Source of the DNA: Costus lasius
Taxonomy: Eukaryota; Streptophyta; Magnoliopsida; Zingiberales; Costaceae
Assembly (NCBI GenBank): GCA_027563935.2
Contig: CM050448.1
Span: 69,573,843 to 69,637,842 of the forward strand
Direction: 5' to 3'
Length of the DNA: 64,000 nt
Made by a program: the position numbers and the translations under genes. Below the pieces are notes generated by a model. It saw nothing but the letters and a program-made list of their open reading frames with translations, was not told where the DNA came from and searched no databases. Shown here one piece after another: positions 25,121 to 33,200 of this stretch (positions are counted from its first letter, which is position 1; every line of letters starts with the position of its first letter).

Positions 25121-25132
25121 TGGTATCAGAGC
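25121..25132 (+). other. Element A primer binding site (tRNA-Met initiator)
   Basis: TGGTATCAGAGC, two bases after the LTR end, is a perfect 12-base match to the complement of the 3' end of plant initiator tRNA-Met. Confidence 0.95.
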
Positions 25133-25826
25133 TTATGTTTTCGGTATAATTCATATGATTGCTTGATACTTTGTGTGATCCATGTTTACTCTCATGCTTA
25201 GATCTATGGCTGATTACATGCGCAAGTTCATGATGCGAAAACAACATGTATGATGTTTATTGCTCTTTGGCGCATGTATTGGTGCTTGTTGTTGTTTTGT
25301 CATAGAAAACTTAACTTGCGCGCCCCTCATTAGACTAAGCGCCTGCTATAAACCCTTAGACGGGTTGATGGGGTTGAAGTCATCCTCTAGGTTAGATCCA
25401 AAGAGTCTGATCAGACCATCTGACAGCCTAGATGGATCGACCAGATGGCACCTGTGCGCAAGCACGAGGTGGCTATAGGTCGATTGCATCACAGGCGTGT
25501 AGCGAGGTCTGGTTGAGACAACCATTGAACGCACATGAGTTAGGCCCGGGGTCACACCCGTTTGCCAAAACTCATGCTGGTTGTTCAGCCCTTGGCGCAT
25601 GCATGGTTGACCATTAGGTCAACTCAAGTCAGTTAGGACTTGGTGCATGCAAGGGCAGTGGATCTAACTAGACATGATGAGTGGATCCCTATCAATGGAC
25701 CGTTGTAAGGTTGTAGGGCATATAAGAAAATTAAAATTGATGCCAATGGGTTTTCAAAATTTTATTTTCTTATTATTATTGGATCACATGTTTGATTGGA
25801 TGCCATGTGCTTGTTTATTTCATCTT
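25133..25826 (+). other. Element A leader, first part (non-coding)
   Basis: About 700 bp of untranslated leader before B interrupts it. It aligns with the start of the B leader (27488 on), sharing for example TTAGGCCCGGGGTCAC, GTTAGGACTTGGTGCATGC and ATTGTAAGGTTGTAG-like segments. I see no coding sequence; short frames are not shared in phase with B or C. Confidence 0.85.
25822..25826. repeat. Target site duplication of element B, left copy (ATCTT)
   Basis: ATCTT precedes the TG of B and recurs at 34848-34852 after its terminal CA; the leader of A then continues as ATGTGGGTTGCC. Confidence 0.95.
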
Positions 25827-27327
25827 TGTTGGGGTATGCCCTTAAGGCTAATGTTTGAGGCCTATGGGAATGTATCTGTATCATGTAATAAACTGTTATG
25901 TTTATAAAGGCATGGTTATTATTCGGTTGTTTACATTGTCTGCTGCAATATATGTTCTTCTGAATAATGTCTCAAAGCTGTTCAGCTGGGCTGACATGCT
26001 ATTATGTCCTTAGTCGATGTATCTTGGTGAACATGAGACAGCCTTGATATGGTTAAGACTAATATGTGTTCTAATCTTATAGGATGCTTCGAGCATGGAA
26101 TAAGATGTAGACTCATGGGTACATTGGATGTACTGGACAGACCCTACTAGGATGTTCAATTGTTTGTCACAATGTGAATGTTCCTTGATTAAGACAAGTG
26201 GCACATTTCCTCTGACTTGAGATCACTTGTGTTTTCTAAATGATGATTGTCATTGTTTTGAGATGGTTCAATATCATTTGAAACATAATGATTATAGACT
26301 ATCTTGGATGGTGAGCTTGAGTCAGGTTAGAGCACTAGTGATAGACATAGGATTGCCGTCTCCTTGTTGAAGGAGTGTGATGTTCTAAAGGGGCCCCCTG
26401 GATGAGATGATTGAGAAAGTGTATGGCCATACCCAGGTGACAGTGTTCATCTGTTCTAATCATGCTCATCATATTGGAGTTACGAGCTTGACAGGCTTGT
26501 CCAATAAGAACATCCAGTGGTAAAGGAAATATGCATGCCTTGTGAATTGATTCACACTTGTGCTGTTTTTGGGTGTAGTCTTGGAAGACTCTTTCCTTGA
26601 TATCGGGAGACAGTGATGTGTTGCTAGATACCCCTCACTGATCGTGATAATGTGAATTATCGTTACCGACGTTTTAAGGAAACCCTCAGGGTCGCACAAT
26701 TGATGATATGGCTTACTTAAGTCAGATCGTGTGGACTGAATTGTTCAGGTTCAGTTTAAAGGGATTTAATCTCTGATTGTAAGTGAGATCTAGTCTGATC
26801 ATGTTTGATTGATTAGGGCTTGAGATCGGTAAGCTTCGATCGAGAGAATGGATGCTAGATCGGTCAGATCAGGAGCATCAAAAAGATCAACGGTTAGATC
26901 TGGAACCTTAGGGTTTTAATGTGATCTAGGCCATGTCGATTGGTTTATTTGGTTATTGAACCAAAATTAAATTGAACCAAAATGGTTCAAGACTAGGCGA
27001 CAAGTTCACTTAGCGTGAACATGTTGGGCGGTGAGTGGTGCTATTTTTAGCAACCATGACTCTCACGTTCGAATAGAGGGGGTTCTCTATTCTCGCCTCT
27101 TGAACGCATATTCCTCTCGTTCTTTTGGGTGACGGCGCCTTGGAGCTTGAGGAGAATTCGGCAAAGAGAAAAGATCTCCTTCCCTTTCCATTTCGATCAA
27201 AGACTTCTTTGGATCTTACTAGCACAAGAATCGCAAAGAGGAGTAGGCGACATCAACTGTGTGCGTCACCTCTGGAGAAGATCTGCTTTGATCTTTGCTT
27301 CCTAGACGCCATCTTGAAATGGCTATG

Positions 27328-27329
27328 GT
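27328..27329 (+). other. Candidate 5' splice site in the B 5' LTR
   Basis: GGCTATG|GTATGAG. With the acceptor TTGTAG ending at 29277 it would remove a 1950-bp intron covering the U5 end, primer site and structured leader, leaving a short 5' untranslated region before the gag ATG at 29299. Confidence 0.4.
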
Positions 27330-27449
27330 ATGAGTTTTATCTCTTCTATGCAATCGAATTTTTTATGGTTGATCATATCACATGAAGCCGATCCATGAAA
27401 CCCTAATCCGCTGCCTAAATGTTTATATTGCGCCATGCTGGGTTTCGCC

Positions 27450-27465
27450 CCCCTCTAGAAAGGGG
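27450..27465 (+). promoter_or_regulatory. U5-terminal stem-loop, element B
   Basis: CCCCTCTAGAAAGGGG, 8 nt from the LTR end, with the stem shared with A and C and a different loop. The pair AAACCC (27398) and GGGTTT (27440) upstream could form an outer helix. Confidence 0.6.
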
Positions 27466-27475
27466 TTCTTTCAAT

Positions 27476-27487
27476 TGGTATCAGAGC
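27476..27487 (+). other. Element B primer binding site (tRNA-Met initiator)
   Basis: TGGTATCAGAGC, a 12-base match to the complement of the 3' end of plant initiator tRNA-Met, two bases after the LTR. Confidence 0.95.
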
Positions 27488-28216
27488 GTTGTTTCATGCT
27501 TGTTTATGATTGCCATGATATGTCATATGATCCATGTATGCGCAAGTTGATAGATCTATAGGTTACATGCGATGTCTTATGCTGATAGTTGTAAGATGGC
27601 GAAAGTTATTTTCTCTTTTGCGCATGTTGTTGTTTGCGCATGTTCTTGTAAGTTTTCTTAAAACCTTGATCACATGCGCGATTCACCTAGATCTAATGCG
27701 CCTACATTAAACCCTTAGATGGGTTATTAGGGTTGAAGTCATCCCCTAGGTCGGATCCAAACAGTCTGATCAGACCATCTGACAGCCTAGATGGGTTGAC
27801 CAGATAGCACCTTGGCGCATGCTAAAGGTGGCTATAGGTCGACTGCATCAAAGGCGTGTAGCGATGTCTGATTGAGACAACTTGTGAACACACCTGAGTT
27901 AGGCCCGGGGTCACGCCCGTTTGCCAGACCTCAGTGTGGTTGTTCAGCCTTGGCGCATGCATGGTTGACCTTATGGTCGACTCAAGTCAGTTAGGACTTG
28001 GTGCATGCAAGGGCAGTGGATCTGACTAGGTTGGATGAGTGGATCCCTAGTAATGGACCATTGTAAGGTTGTAGAGCAAATAAGGAAAAATTAAAATTGA
28101 TCCCAAGGGGTTTTCGAAAATTTTAATTTTTATGGATCACATGGTTCTTGATTGATGCATATGTTTGTTTATTTAGTCTTATGTGGGCTGCCCGTTATTA
28201 ATGTGTGCTGTGCTGG

Positions 28217-28350
28217 GGCCTGCGTGCCTGTATTAAAAATTGTAAATTAATTATTGTGATCTGTGTATCACTGTGTTTTAATTTATAAATGTAAGTGACC
28301 TGCGTGTCACTCTTGTCTAGATAGTTAAATTTGTAATTTAATTAGACAAG
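28217..28350 (+). promoter_or_regulatory. Leader RNA hairpin cluster, element B
   Basis: Four hairpins in 134 nt: GGC-CTGCGT-GCC (28217-28228), GTGAT-CTGTGT-ATCAC (28256-28271), AGTGAC-CTGCGT-GTCACT (28294-28311) and, directly abutting, a longer arm with outer stem CTTGTCT/AGACAAG (28312-28350) and inner stem TTAAAT/ATTTAA. The first three have different stems but nearly the same six-base loop. A and C keep the pairing with changed bases. The role is unknown; packaging, dimerisation or translational control are plausible for a retroelement leader. Confidence 0.65.
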
Positions 28351-28365
28351 TGCACAGAGCACACT

Positions 28366-28421
28366 TGGCAAAGGCGCTTGCAGCAGAGGCTTGACCAGGT
28401 GGGAGGTCCAGGGTTCGACTC
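28366..28421 (+). other. tRNA-like A-box and B-box pair in the B leader
   Basis: TGGCAAAGGCG (28366-28376) fits the pol III A-box pattern TRGYnnAnnnG, and GTTCGACTC (28413-28421) fits the B-box pattern GWTCRAnnC, 47 bp apart. The B-box sits in a T-arm-like hairpin. The segment may be a relic of a tRNA-derived SINE captured by the family. It is not a full tRNA: no complete cloverleaf or acceptor stem is evident. A has the pair at 35036-35091; C has lost it. Confidence 0.4.
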
Positions 28422-28765
28422 TGGGACCAGGCGCATATTCCCTGGTAGGCGCACCAGAGCTGCAGATGGCGCTTAGGCCCTGGTTTGGGCCAGATGGGCA
28501 GCTAAAGACCCATGAAGAGCAAATGAAGACTTAAGTTAGGTTAAGGTCTTCTAGGGCTATGGGCTTTTACCACATAAGATTCATGCTTTCTTTTATTGCT
28601 TAATATTAGAATTGCATGATTAAATTATCTTCTGCTATCACCATAGGAATTGCATGATAGGCAAGAAGATAATAGACCGTTAAAATCCAACGCTGAAATA
28701 TCAAGCTCATAAAGCCTTCTGACGCGAAACCTCACTGTTCTGATTATCGTTGGAGCCGTGTTGTA

Positions 28766-28778
28766 CCCACTCAGTGGG
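28766..28778 (+). promoter_or_regulatory. Leader hairpin 1 of sister pair, element B
   Basis: CCCACTCAGTGGG: stem CCCAC/GTGGG, loop TCA, inside a 24-nt segment duplicated at 28975 with matching stem changes. Confidence 0.6.
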
Positions 28779-28974
28779 CACGTCCATCTATCTTCAGACG
28801 GTGTGGGATTACACCTGTGTGTTACAGAGTAGGGATTTATCCCTTCTCGTTGCTCAGCATAGCACATGGTGGTCCAGGGAGTAGGTCGGGTAAGCTTGAC
28901 CGTGTAGGCTACATATGTGGCGCATATGGTAGCACATGGAGGCAGCCATCTGTGGGGTCAGAGATTGTGTTGTA

Positions 28975-28987
28975 CCAACTCAGTTGG
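28975..28987 (+). promoter_or_regulatory. Leader hairpin 2 of sister pair, element B
   Basis: CCAACTCAGTTGG: stem CCAAC/GTTGG, loop TCA. The surrounding GTGTTGTA and GCAC match hairpin 1; the two base differences form a pair. Confidence 0.6.
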
Positions 28988-29298
28988 CACAGTCTGCTGG
29001 ACTGCCCAGATGAAGGGGAATCGCACGGGTTGGCGATCGGCAGGGACTGCCTACCAGAAACTAGTGCTTGTACTCTCTGTGTATCTTATCTCGCCTGAGC
29101 GGGACGCGGAGACCAAGTATGAAATCTGGATCCCATCTCACTAAAAGAGTTCTACTCTTTCGGGCTGTTTTGCTGGATTTTTCACGCCTGATAAAATAGT
29201 GAGAAAAAGAATCTTTCTTAAGTCCTGATCGATTCTTATACATTGATACTGACCTTGCTGTTCTTGCATTGTTGTAGATACCTACAGCAACGAACACC

Positions 29299-32200
29299 AT
29301 GAACTTCAATGTGCGATCCCTACTGGAAAGGGAGAAGTTTGCTGGGCCGAACTTCTCTGACTGGTTTGGACACCTTAAGATCGTTCTTAAGGCAGAGAGG
29401 AAACTGTATGTCCTCGAGACGGCGATACCGCCGCAGCCCGCTCCGAACGCCGCAAGGGCGGTTCGGGAAGCCTATGAAAAGCACGTCAATGATAGCATTG
29501 ATGTCGCTTGCCTGATGCTAGCGTCTATGATGCCACCGCTGCAGCGTCAGCATGAGGATATGTCAGCTATACAGATTATAGCAAACCTCAAGATGCTGTA
29601 TGCTGCACAGGCGAGGACTGAACGCTATAATTTGACTAAGCTCTTCTTTCAGAGCAAACTGGCTGAAGGGAGCCCAGTGGGAGCTCACGTGCTCAAGATG
29701 ATTGGGCACAAGGAGGCTCTAGAGAAACTGGGGCATACCATTAACCAGGAGCTTGCTGTGGACATTATTCTGCAGTCTCTCCCGCCATCATTCGACGCGT
29801 TCATTATTAATTTTAATATGAACAAAATCGATTGTACTCCGGCAGAGCTGCTGAATATGCTCTTGACCACTGAGGAGACTCTGAAGGGTAAGCCTTCGAC
29901 CTCTGTCTTGATGGTTCCTTCAAGGAACAAGAAGAAGGGGAAGAAGGGCAAGGCCCCGGTCAAGAATTACAGCAAGGCTCTGAAGCAGAAGGTGAAGCGG
30001 TCCAAGGAATACAGGTGTTTCCACTGTGGCCAGCTGGGTCACTGGAAAAAGGACTGTAAAGCGCTCCAAGGAGATAAGAGGGGAAGCTTTGCTTCTGGCT
30101 CAGGTATATTCGTGACTGAGGTCATGTTTTCTTCTTCTATATCATGGGTGTTGGACACTGCATGTGGAGTTCACATTTGTTCAAATGTACAGGAACTCAA
30201 GAGAAGAAGGCAGGTGGGACAGCATGAGGTGGACCTACGAGTTGGAAACGGGGCACGGGTTGCTGCTGTTGCTGTAGGAGACTATTTCATTTCTTTACCA
30301 TCTGGACTTGTATTGGAACTAGACAATTGTTACTTTGTTCCCAGTATAACTAAAAATATTATCTCCATTCCTGCTCTTGTCAGGAAGGGATTTTCCTTTG
30401 AATGCAATATTTCAAAGTGTATTTTGTCTTTTGATAATATTGTTTATGCAACTGGTTCAATTAACAATGGGTTATACATGTTGGACATGGAATGTTCGAT
30501 ACAGCAAATTGATATTAAGAAAGCCAAGTATGCTGATGATAGCACCTTGCTATGGCATAGTCGTTTAGGCCATATTAACGAGAAACGCATTAAGCGGTTG
30601 CATGATCATGGACTGCTGGGATCATTCTCCTATAAGGAGATTGATACATGCAAAGCTTGTTTGATGGGTAAAATGACGAAGTCACCTTTTCCTCACAAAG
30701 GTCAAAGGGCTTCAGGTTTACTTGACCTTATACACAGTGATGTGTGTGGGCCATTTGGTAAACATGCCAGAGGTGGCTATCAGTACTTCATTACCTTTAC
30801 TGATGATTTCAGTAGATACGGGTATGTCTATCTGATGAGACATAAGAGTGAATCTTTTGACAAGTTCAAAGAGTTCAAGAATGAAGTACAGAATCAGCTA
30901 GGCCGAAATATCAAGGCACTTCGCTCAGATCGAGGTGGTGAATACCTAAGTCATACGTTTACTGACTATCTGAAGGAGTGTGGGATCATCTCACAGCTCA
31001 CTCCGCCAGGAACACCGCAATGGAATGGTGTGTCCGAGAGGAGAAATAGAACGCTACTTGATATGGTTCGTTCTATGATGAGTCAGGCTACTCTTCCATA
31101 CTCCTTTTGGGGTTTTGCGCTGGAAACAGCTGCAAAGGTACTAAACCGAGTGCCATCCAAGGCAGTTTCAAAGACGCCATATGAGTTATGGTATGGGAAA
31201 CAGCCGAGCTTGACATTTATCAGGATCTGGGGCTGCGAGGCTTATGTCAAAAAGCTCGCCTCTGGGAAACTAGAGAGCAGATCTGACAAATGTATCTTTG
31301 TCGGTTACCCTAAGGAAACTAAGGGTTATTATTTCTACGATCCCAAGGAGAACAAGGTTTTTGTTGCTCGGACGGCCATATTTCTTGAGAAGGAGTTTCT
31401 TCTGCAAGAGGCCAGTGGGAGAGAAATAAAGCTGGATGAGAATCCAGAAGAAGGACAAAGTGACCAAGCACAGTTGGATGAGCCTGAGCCGGTAGAACAG
31501 GTTATTGAACAACCTGAGGCTCAGATATCACGGGAACCGCGAAGATCGGGTAGGATCCGTCGACAGCCTGAGCGCTATGACGGAGTCTACATCATTGATA
31601 ATGATGAACCCCTCACTTATGCGGATGCGGTCAGTGGACCGGAGTCAGCAAGATGGCTTGAGGCTATGCGCGCCGAGATGGACTCCATGTCAGATAACCA
31701 AGTCTGGAATTTGGTTGATCCGCCTTCGGGAGTTATCCCTATAGGCTGTAAATGGATCTTCAAGAAGAAGATTGACATGGATGGTAACGTGGTTACCTAT
31801 AAAGGCAGGCTAGTTGCGAAAGGTTTCAAACAAATCTACGGGATAGATTATGATGAAACTTTCTCACCTGTAGCCATGTTTAAGTCTATTCGGATTCTTT
31901 TCGCGATAGCTGCATATTATGATTATGAGATTTGGCAGATGGATGTGAAAACAGCTTTCCTTACTGGAAATCTGGATGAGGATGTGTACATGACACAACC
32001 AGAGGGTTTCACTAATCCATCAGATCGTCATAAGATATGCAAGTTAAAGAAGTCCATTTATGGACTTAAACAAGCATCGAGAAGCTGGAATATTCGTTTT
32101 GATGAATCAGTCACTGAATTTGGTTTCATCAAGAACGAGGATGACCCGTGTGTATATAAGAGGTTTAGTGGGAGCGTGATTACTTTCCTAGTCCTCTACG

Positions 32201-33180
32201 TCGATGACATCTTGATCATTGGAAATGACATTCCTGAAATGCATGCTGTTAAAGCATGGCTGAGGAAGTGTTTCCAGATGAAAGATTTAGGAGAAGCAGC
32301 CTATGTGTTAGGTGTGAAGATCTACAGGGATAGATCTAAGAGGCTTCTCGGGCTGTGCCAGAGTACTTACATCGATAAGGTCCTGGAGAGATTTCATTTA
32401 GAGAATTCTAAACGTGGATATCTTCCAGTCAGACATGGTCTGAATCTTTCGAAGAGTCAGTGTCCACAAACACAGACTGAGAAAGATGAAATGGACAATA
32501 CGCCTTATGCTTCGGCTATTGGTTCCATTATGTATGCGATGTTGTGTACTCGCCCAGACGTCGCTTACGGGTTAAGCGTAACCAGTCGTTACCAGAGTAA
32601 TCCAGGTATGGCGCACTGGATTGCAGTCAAGAACATCTTAAAATATCTGCGGAGGACCAAAGATATGTTCTTGATATATGGTGGTCAGGAAGAACTCAGT
32701 ATTGAAGGATATACTGACGCTTCGTTCCAGTCTGACCAGGATGATTTCCGATCGCAATCAGGCTATGTTTTTAGCTTGAATGGAGGAGCAGTGGTGTGGA
32801 AAAGTTTCAAACAGTCAACTGTTGCTGATTCCACAACAGAAGCCGAGTATGTTGCAGCCTCGGAAGCATCCAAGGAGGCAGTGTGGATTCGTAAGTTCGT
32901 GAGAGAACTTGGTGTTGTTCCTTCGAGTGCAGATCCTTTGGTTATCTTTTGTGATAACACTGGAGCAATCGCACAAGCAAAGGAACCACGGTCGCACCAG
33001 AAGTCCAAGCACATACAGAGACGGTTTCATTTGATCAGGGAGATCATAGATCGTGGCGAGATCAAAGTATGCAAGGTTCATACAGATGACAATCTGGCAG
33101 ACCCGCTTACCAAGCCTCTGGCGCAGCAGAAGCATGAGAAGCACTGTAATAATATGGGTTTGAGATTTCTCAACCATTAG
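29299..33180 (+). CDS. Ty1/copia Gag-Pol polyprotein, intact (element B)
   Basis: A single frame of 1293 codons, typical for copia, starting at ATG in a good context (CACCATGA) right after the candidate splice acceptor. Domains in order: Gag to about residue 235 with a Lys-rich stretch; zinc knuckle CFHCGQLGHWKKDC at 240-253 for RNA binding; aspartic protease LDTACGVHIC with D286; integrase zinc finger H420, H425, C451, C454 and catalytic D481, D544, E580 (D,D35E); reverse transcriptase from about 800 with YVDD at 967-970; RNase H with D1140, E1181 and D1219. The product would be cleaved by its own protease, assemble RNA into particles, copy it from tRNA-Met and integrate the DNA. One oddity is AFLTG where C and A have AFLNG in the reverse transcriptase. 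No stop or frameshift seen. Confidence 0.97.
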   Translation: MNFNVRSLLEREKFAGPNFSDWFGHLKIVLKAERKLYVLETAIPPQPAPNAARAVREAYEKHVNDSIDVACLMLASMMPPLQRQHEDMSAIQIIANLKMLYAAQARTERYNLTKLFFQSKLAEGSPVGAHVLKMIGHKEALEKLGHTINQELAVDIILQSLPPSFDAFIINFNMNKIDCTPAELLNMLLTTEETLKGKPSTSVLMVPSRNKKKGKKGKAPVKNYSKALKQKVKRSKEYRCFHCGQLGHWKKDCKALQGDKRGSFASGSGIFVTEVMFSSSISWVLDTACGVHICSNVQELKRRRQVGQHEVDLRVGNGARVAAVAVGDYFISLPSGLVLELDNCYFVPSITKNIISIPALVRKGFSFECNISKCILSFDNIVYATGSINNGLYMLDMECSIQQIDIKKAKYADDSTLLWHSRLGHINEKRIKRLHDHGLLGSFSYKEIDTCKACLMGKMTKSPFPHKGQRASGLLDLIHSDVCGPFGKHARGGYQYFITFTDDFSRYGYVYLMRHKSESFDKFKEFKNEVQNQLGRNIKALRSDRGGEYLSHTFTDYLKECGIISQLTPPGTPQWNGVSERRNRTLLDMVRSMMSQATLPYSFWGFALETAAKVLNRVPSKAVSKTPYELWYGKQPSLTFIRIWGCEAYVKKLASGKLESRSDKCIFVGYPKETKGYYFYDPKENKVFVARTAIFLEKEFLLQEASGREIKLDENPEEGQSDQAQLDEPEPVEQVIEQPEAQISREPRRSGRIRRQPERYDGVYIIDNDEPLTYADAVSGPESARWLEAMRAEMDSMSDNQVWNLVDPPSGVIPIGCKWIFKKKIDMDGNVVTYKGRLVAKGFKQIYGIDYDETFSPVAMFKSIRILFAIAAYYDYEIWQMDVKTAFLTGNLDEDVYMTQPEGFTNPSDRHKICKLKKSIYGLKQASRSWNIRFDESVTEFGFIKNEDDPCVYKRFSGSVITFLVLYVDDILIIGNDIPEMHAVKAWLRKCFQMKDLGEAAYVLGVKIYRDRSKRLLGLCQSTYIDKVLERFHLENSKRGYLPVRHGLNLSKSQCPQTQTEKDEMDNTPYASAIGSIMYAMLCTRPDVAYGLSVTSRYQSNPGMAHWIAVKNILKYLRRTKDMFLIYGGQEELSIEGYTDASFQSDQDDFRSQSGYVFSLNGGAVVWKSFKQSTVADSTTEAEYVAASEASKEAVWIRKFVRELGVVPSSADPLVIFCDNTGAIAQAKEPRSHQKSKHIQRRFHLIREIIDRGEIKVCKVHTDDNLADPLTKPLAQQKHEKHCNNMGLRFLNH

Positions 33181-33189
33181 ATTAAGTGC

Positions 33190-33199
33190 AAGTGGGAGA
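33190..33199 (+). other. Element B polypurine tract
   Basis: AAGTGGGAGA one base before the 3' LTR, the priming site for plus-strand DNA. Identical in A and C. Confidence 0.85.
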
Positions 33200-33200
33200 T

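Larger units (their letters stand above)
25827..27473 (+). mobile_element. Element B 5' LTR (1647 bp)
   Basis: Related to the A and C LTRs throughout but with many substitutions, so it represents a separate subfamily. It contains donor-like GGCTATG|GTATGAG at 27328, a plant telobox-like AAACCCTAA at 27398, GGGTTT at 27440 and the U5 stem-loop CCCCTCTAGAAAGGGG at 27450-27465, 8 nt from the end. Confidence 0.95.
27488..29298 (+). other. Element B leader (1.8 kb, non-coding, structured)
   Basis: A long untranslated leader with many upstream ATG codons and no credible gene. It holds the CTGCGW-loop hairpin cluster (28217-28350), a tRNA-like A-box/B-box pair (28366-28421), two sister hairpins (28766-28778 and 28975-28987), and a branch-site-like TACTGAC and pyrimidine-rich acceptor TTGTAG at 29272-29277. 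Short frames such as 28625-28867 (minus) and 28817-29098 (plus) fall here and look accidental. Confidence 0.85.

Noticed and set aside
27398..27406. Telomeric repeat remnant (AAACCCTAA) in the B LTR
   Set aside because: A single telobox-like unit that is part of a pairing AAACCC/GGGTTT motif in the LTR, not a telomeric tract.
28366..28450. A functional tRNA gene in the copia leader
   Set aside because: A-box and B-box patterns match, but I cannot fold a full cloverleaf with an acceptor stem; reported only as a tRNA-like relic.
29685..29963. Minus-strand and alternate-frame ORFs across the copia and Ty3 polyproteins
   Set aside because: They are shadows of the plus-strand Gag-Pol frames, which carry all recognisable motifs.
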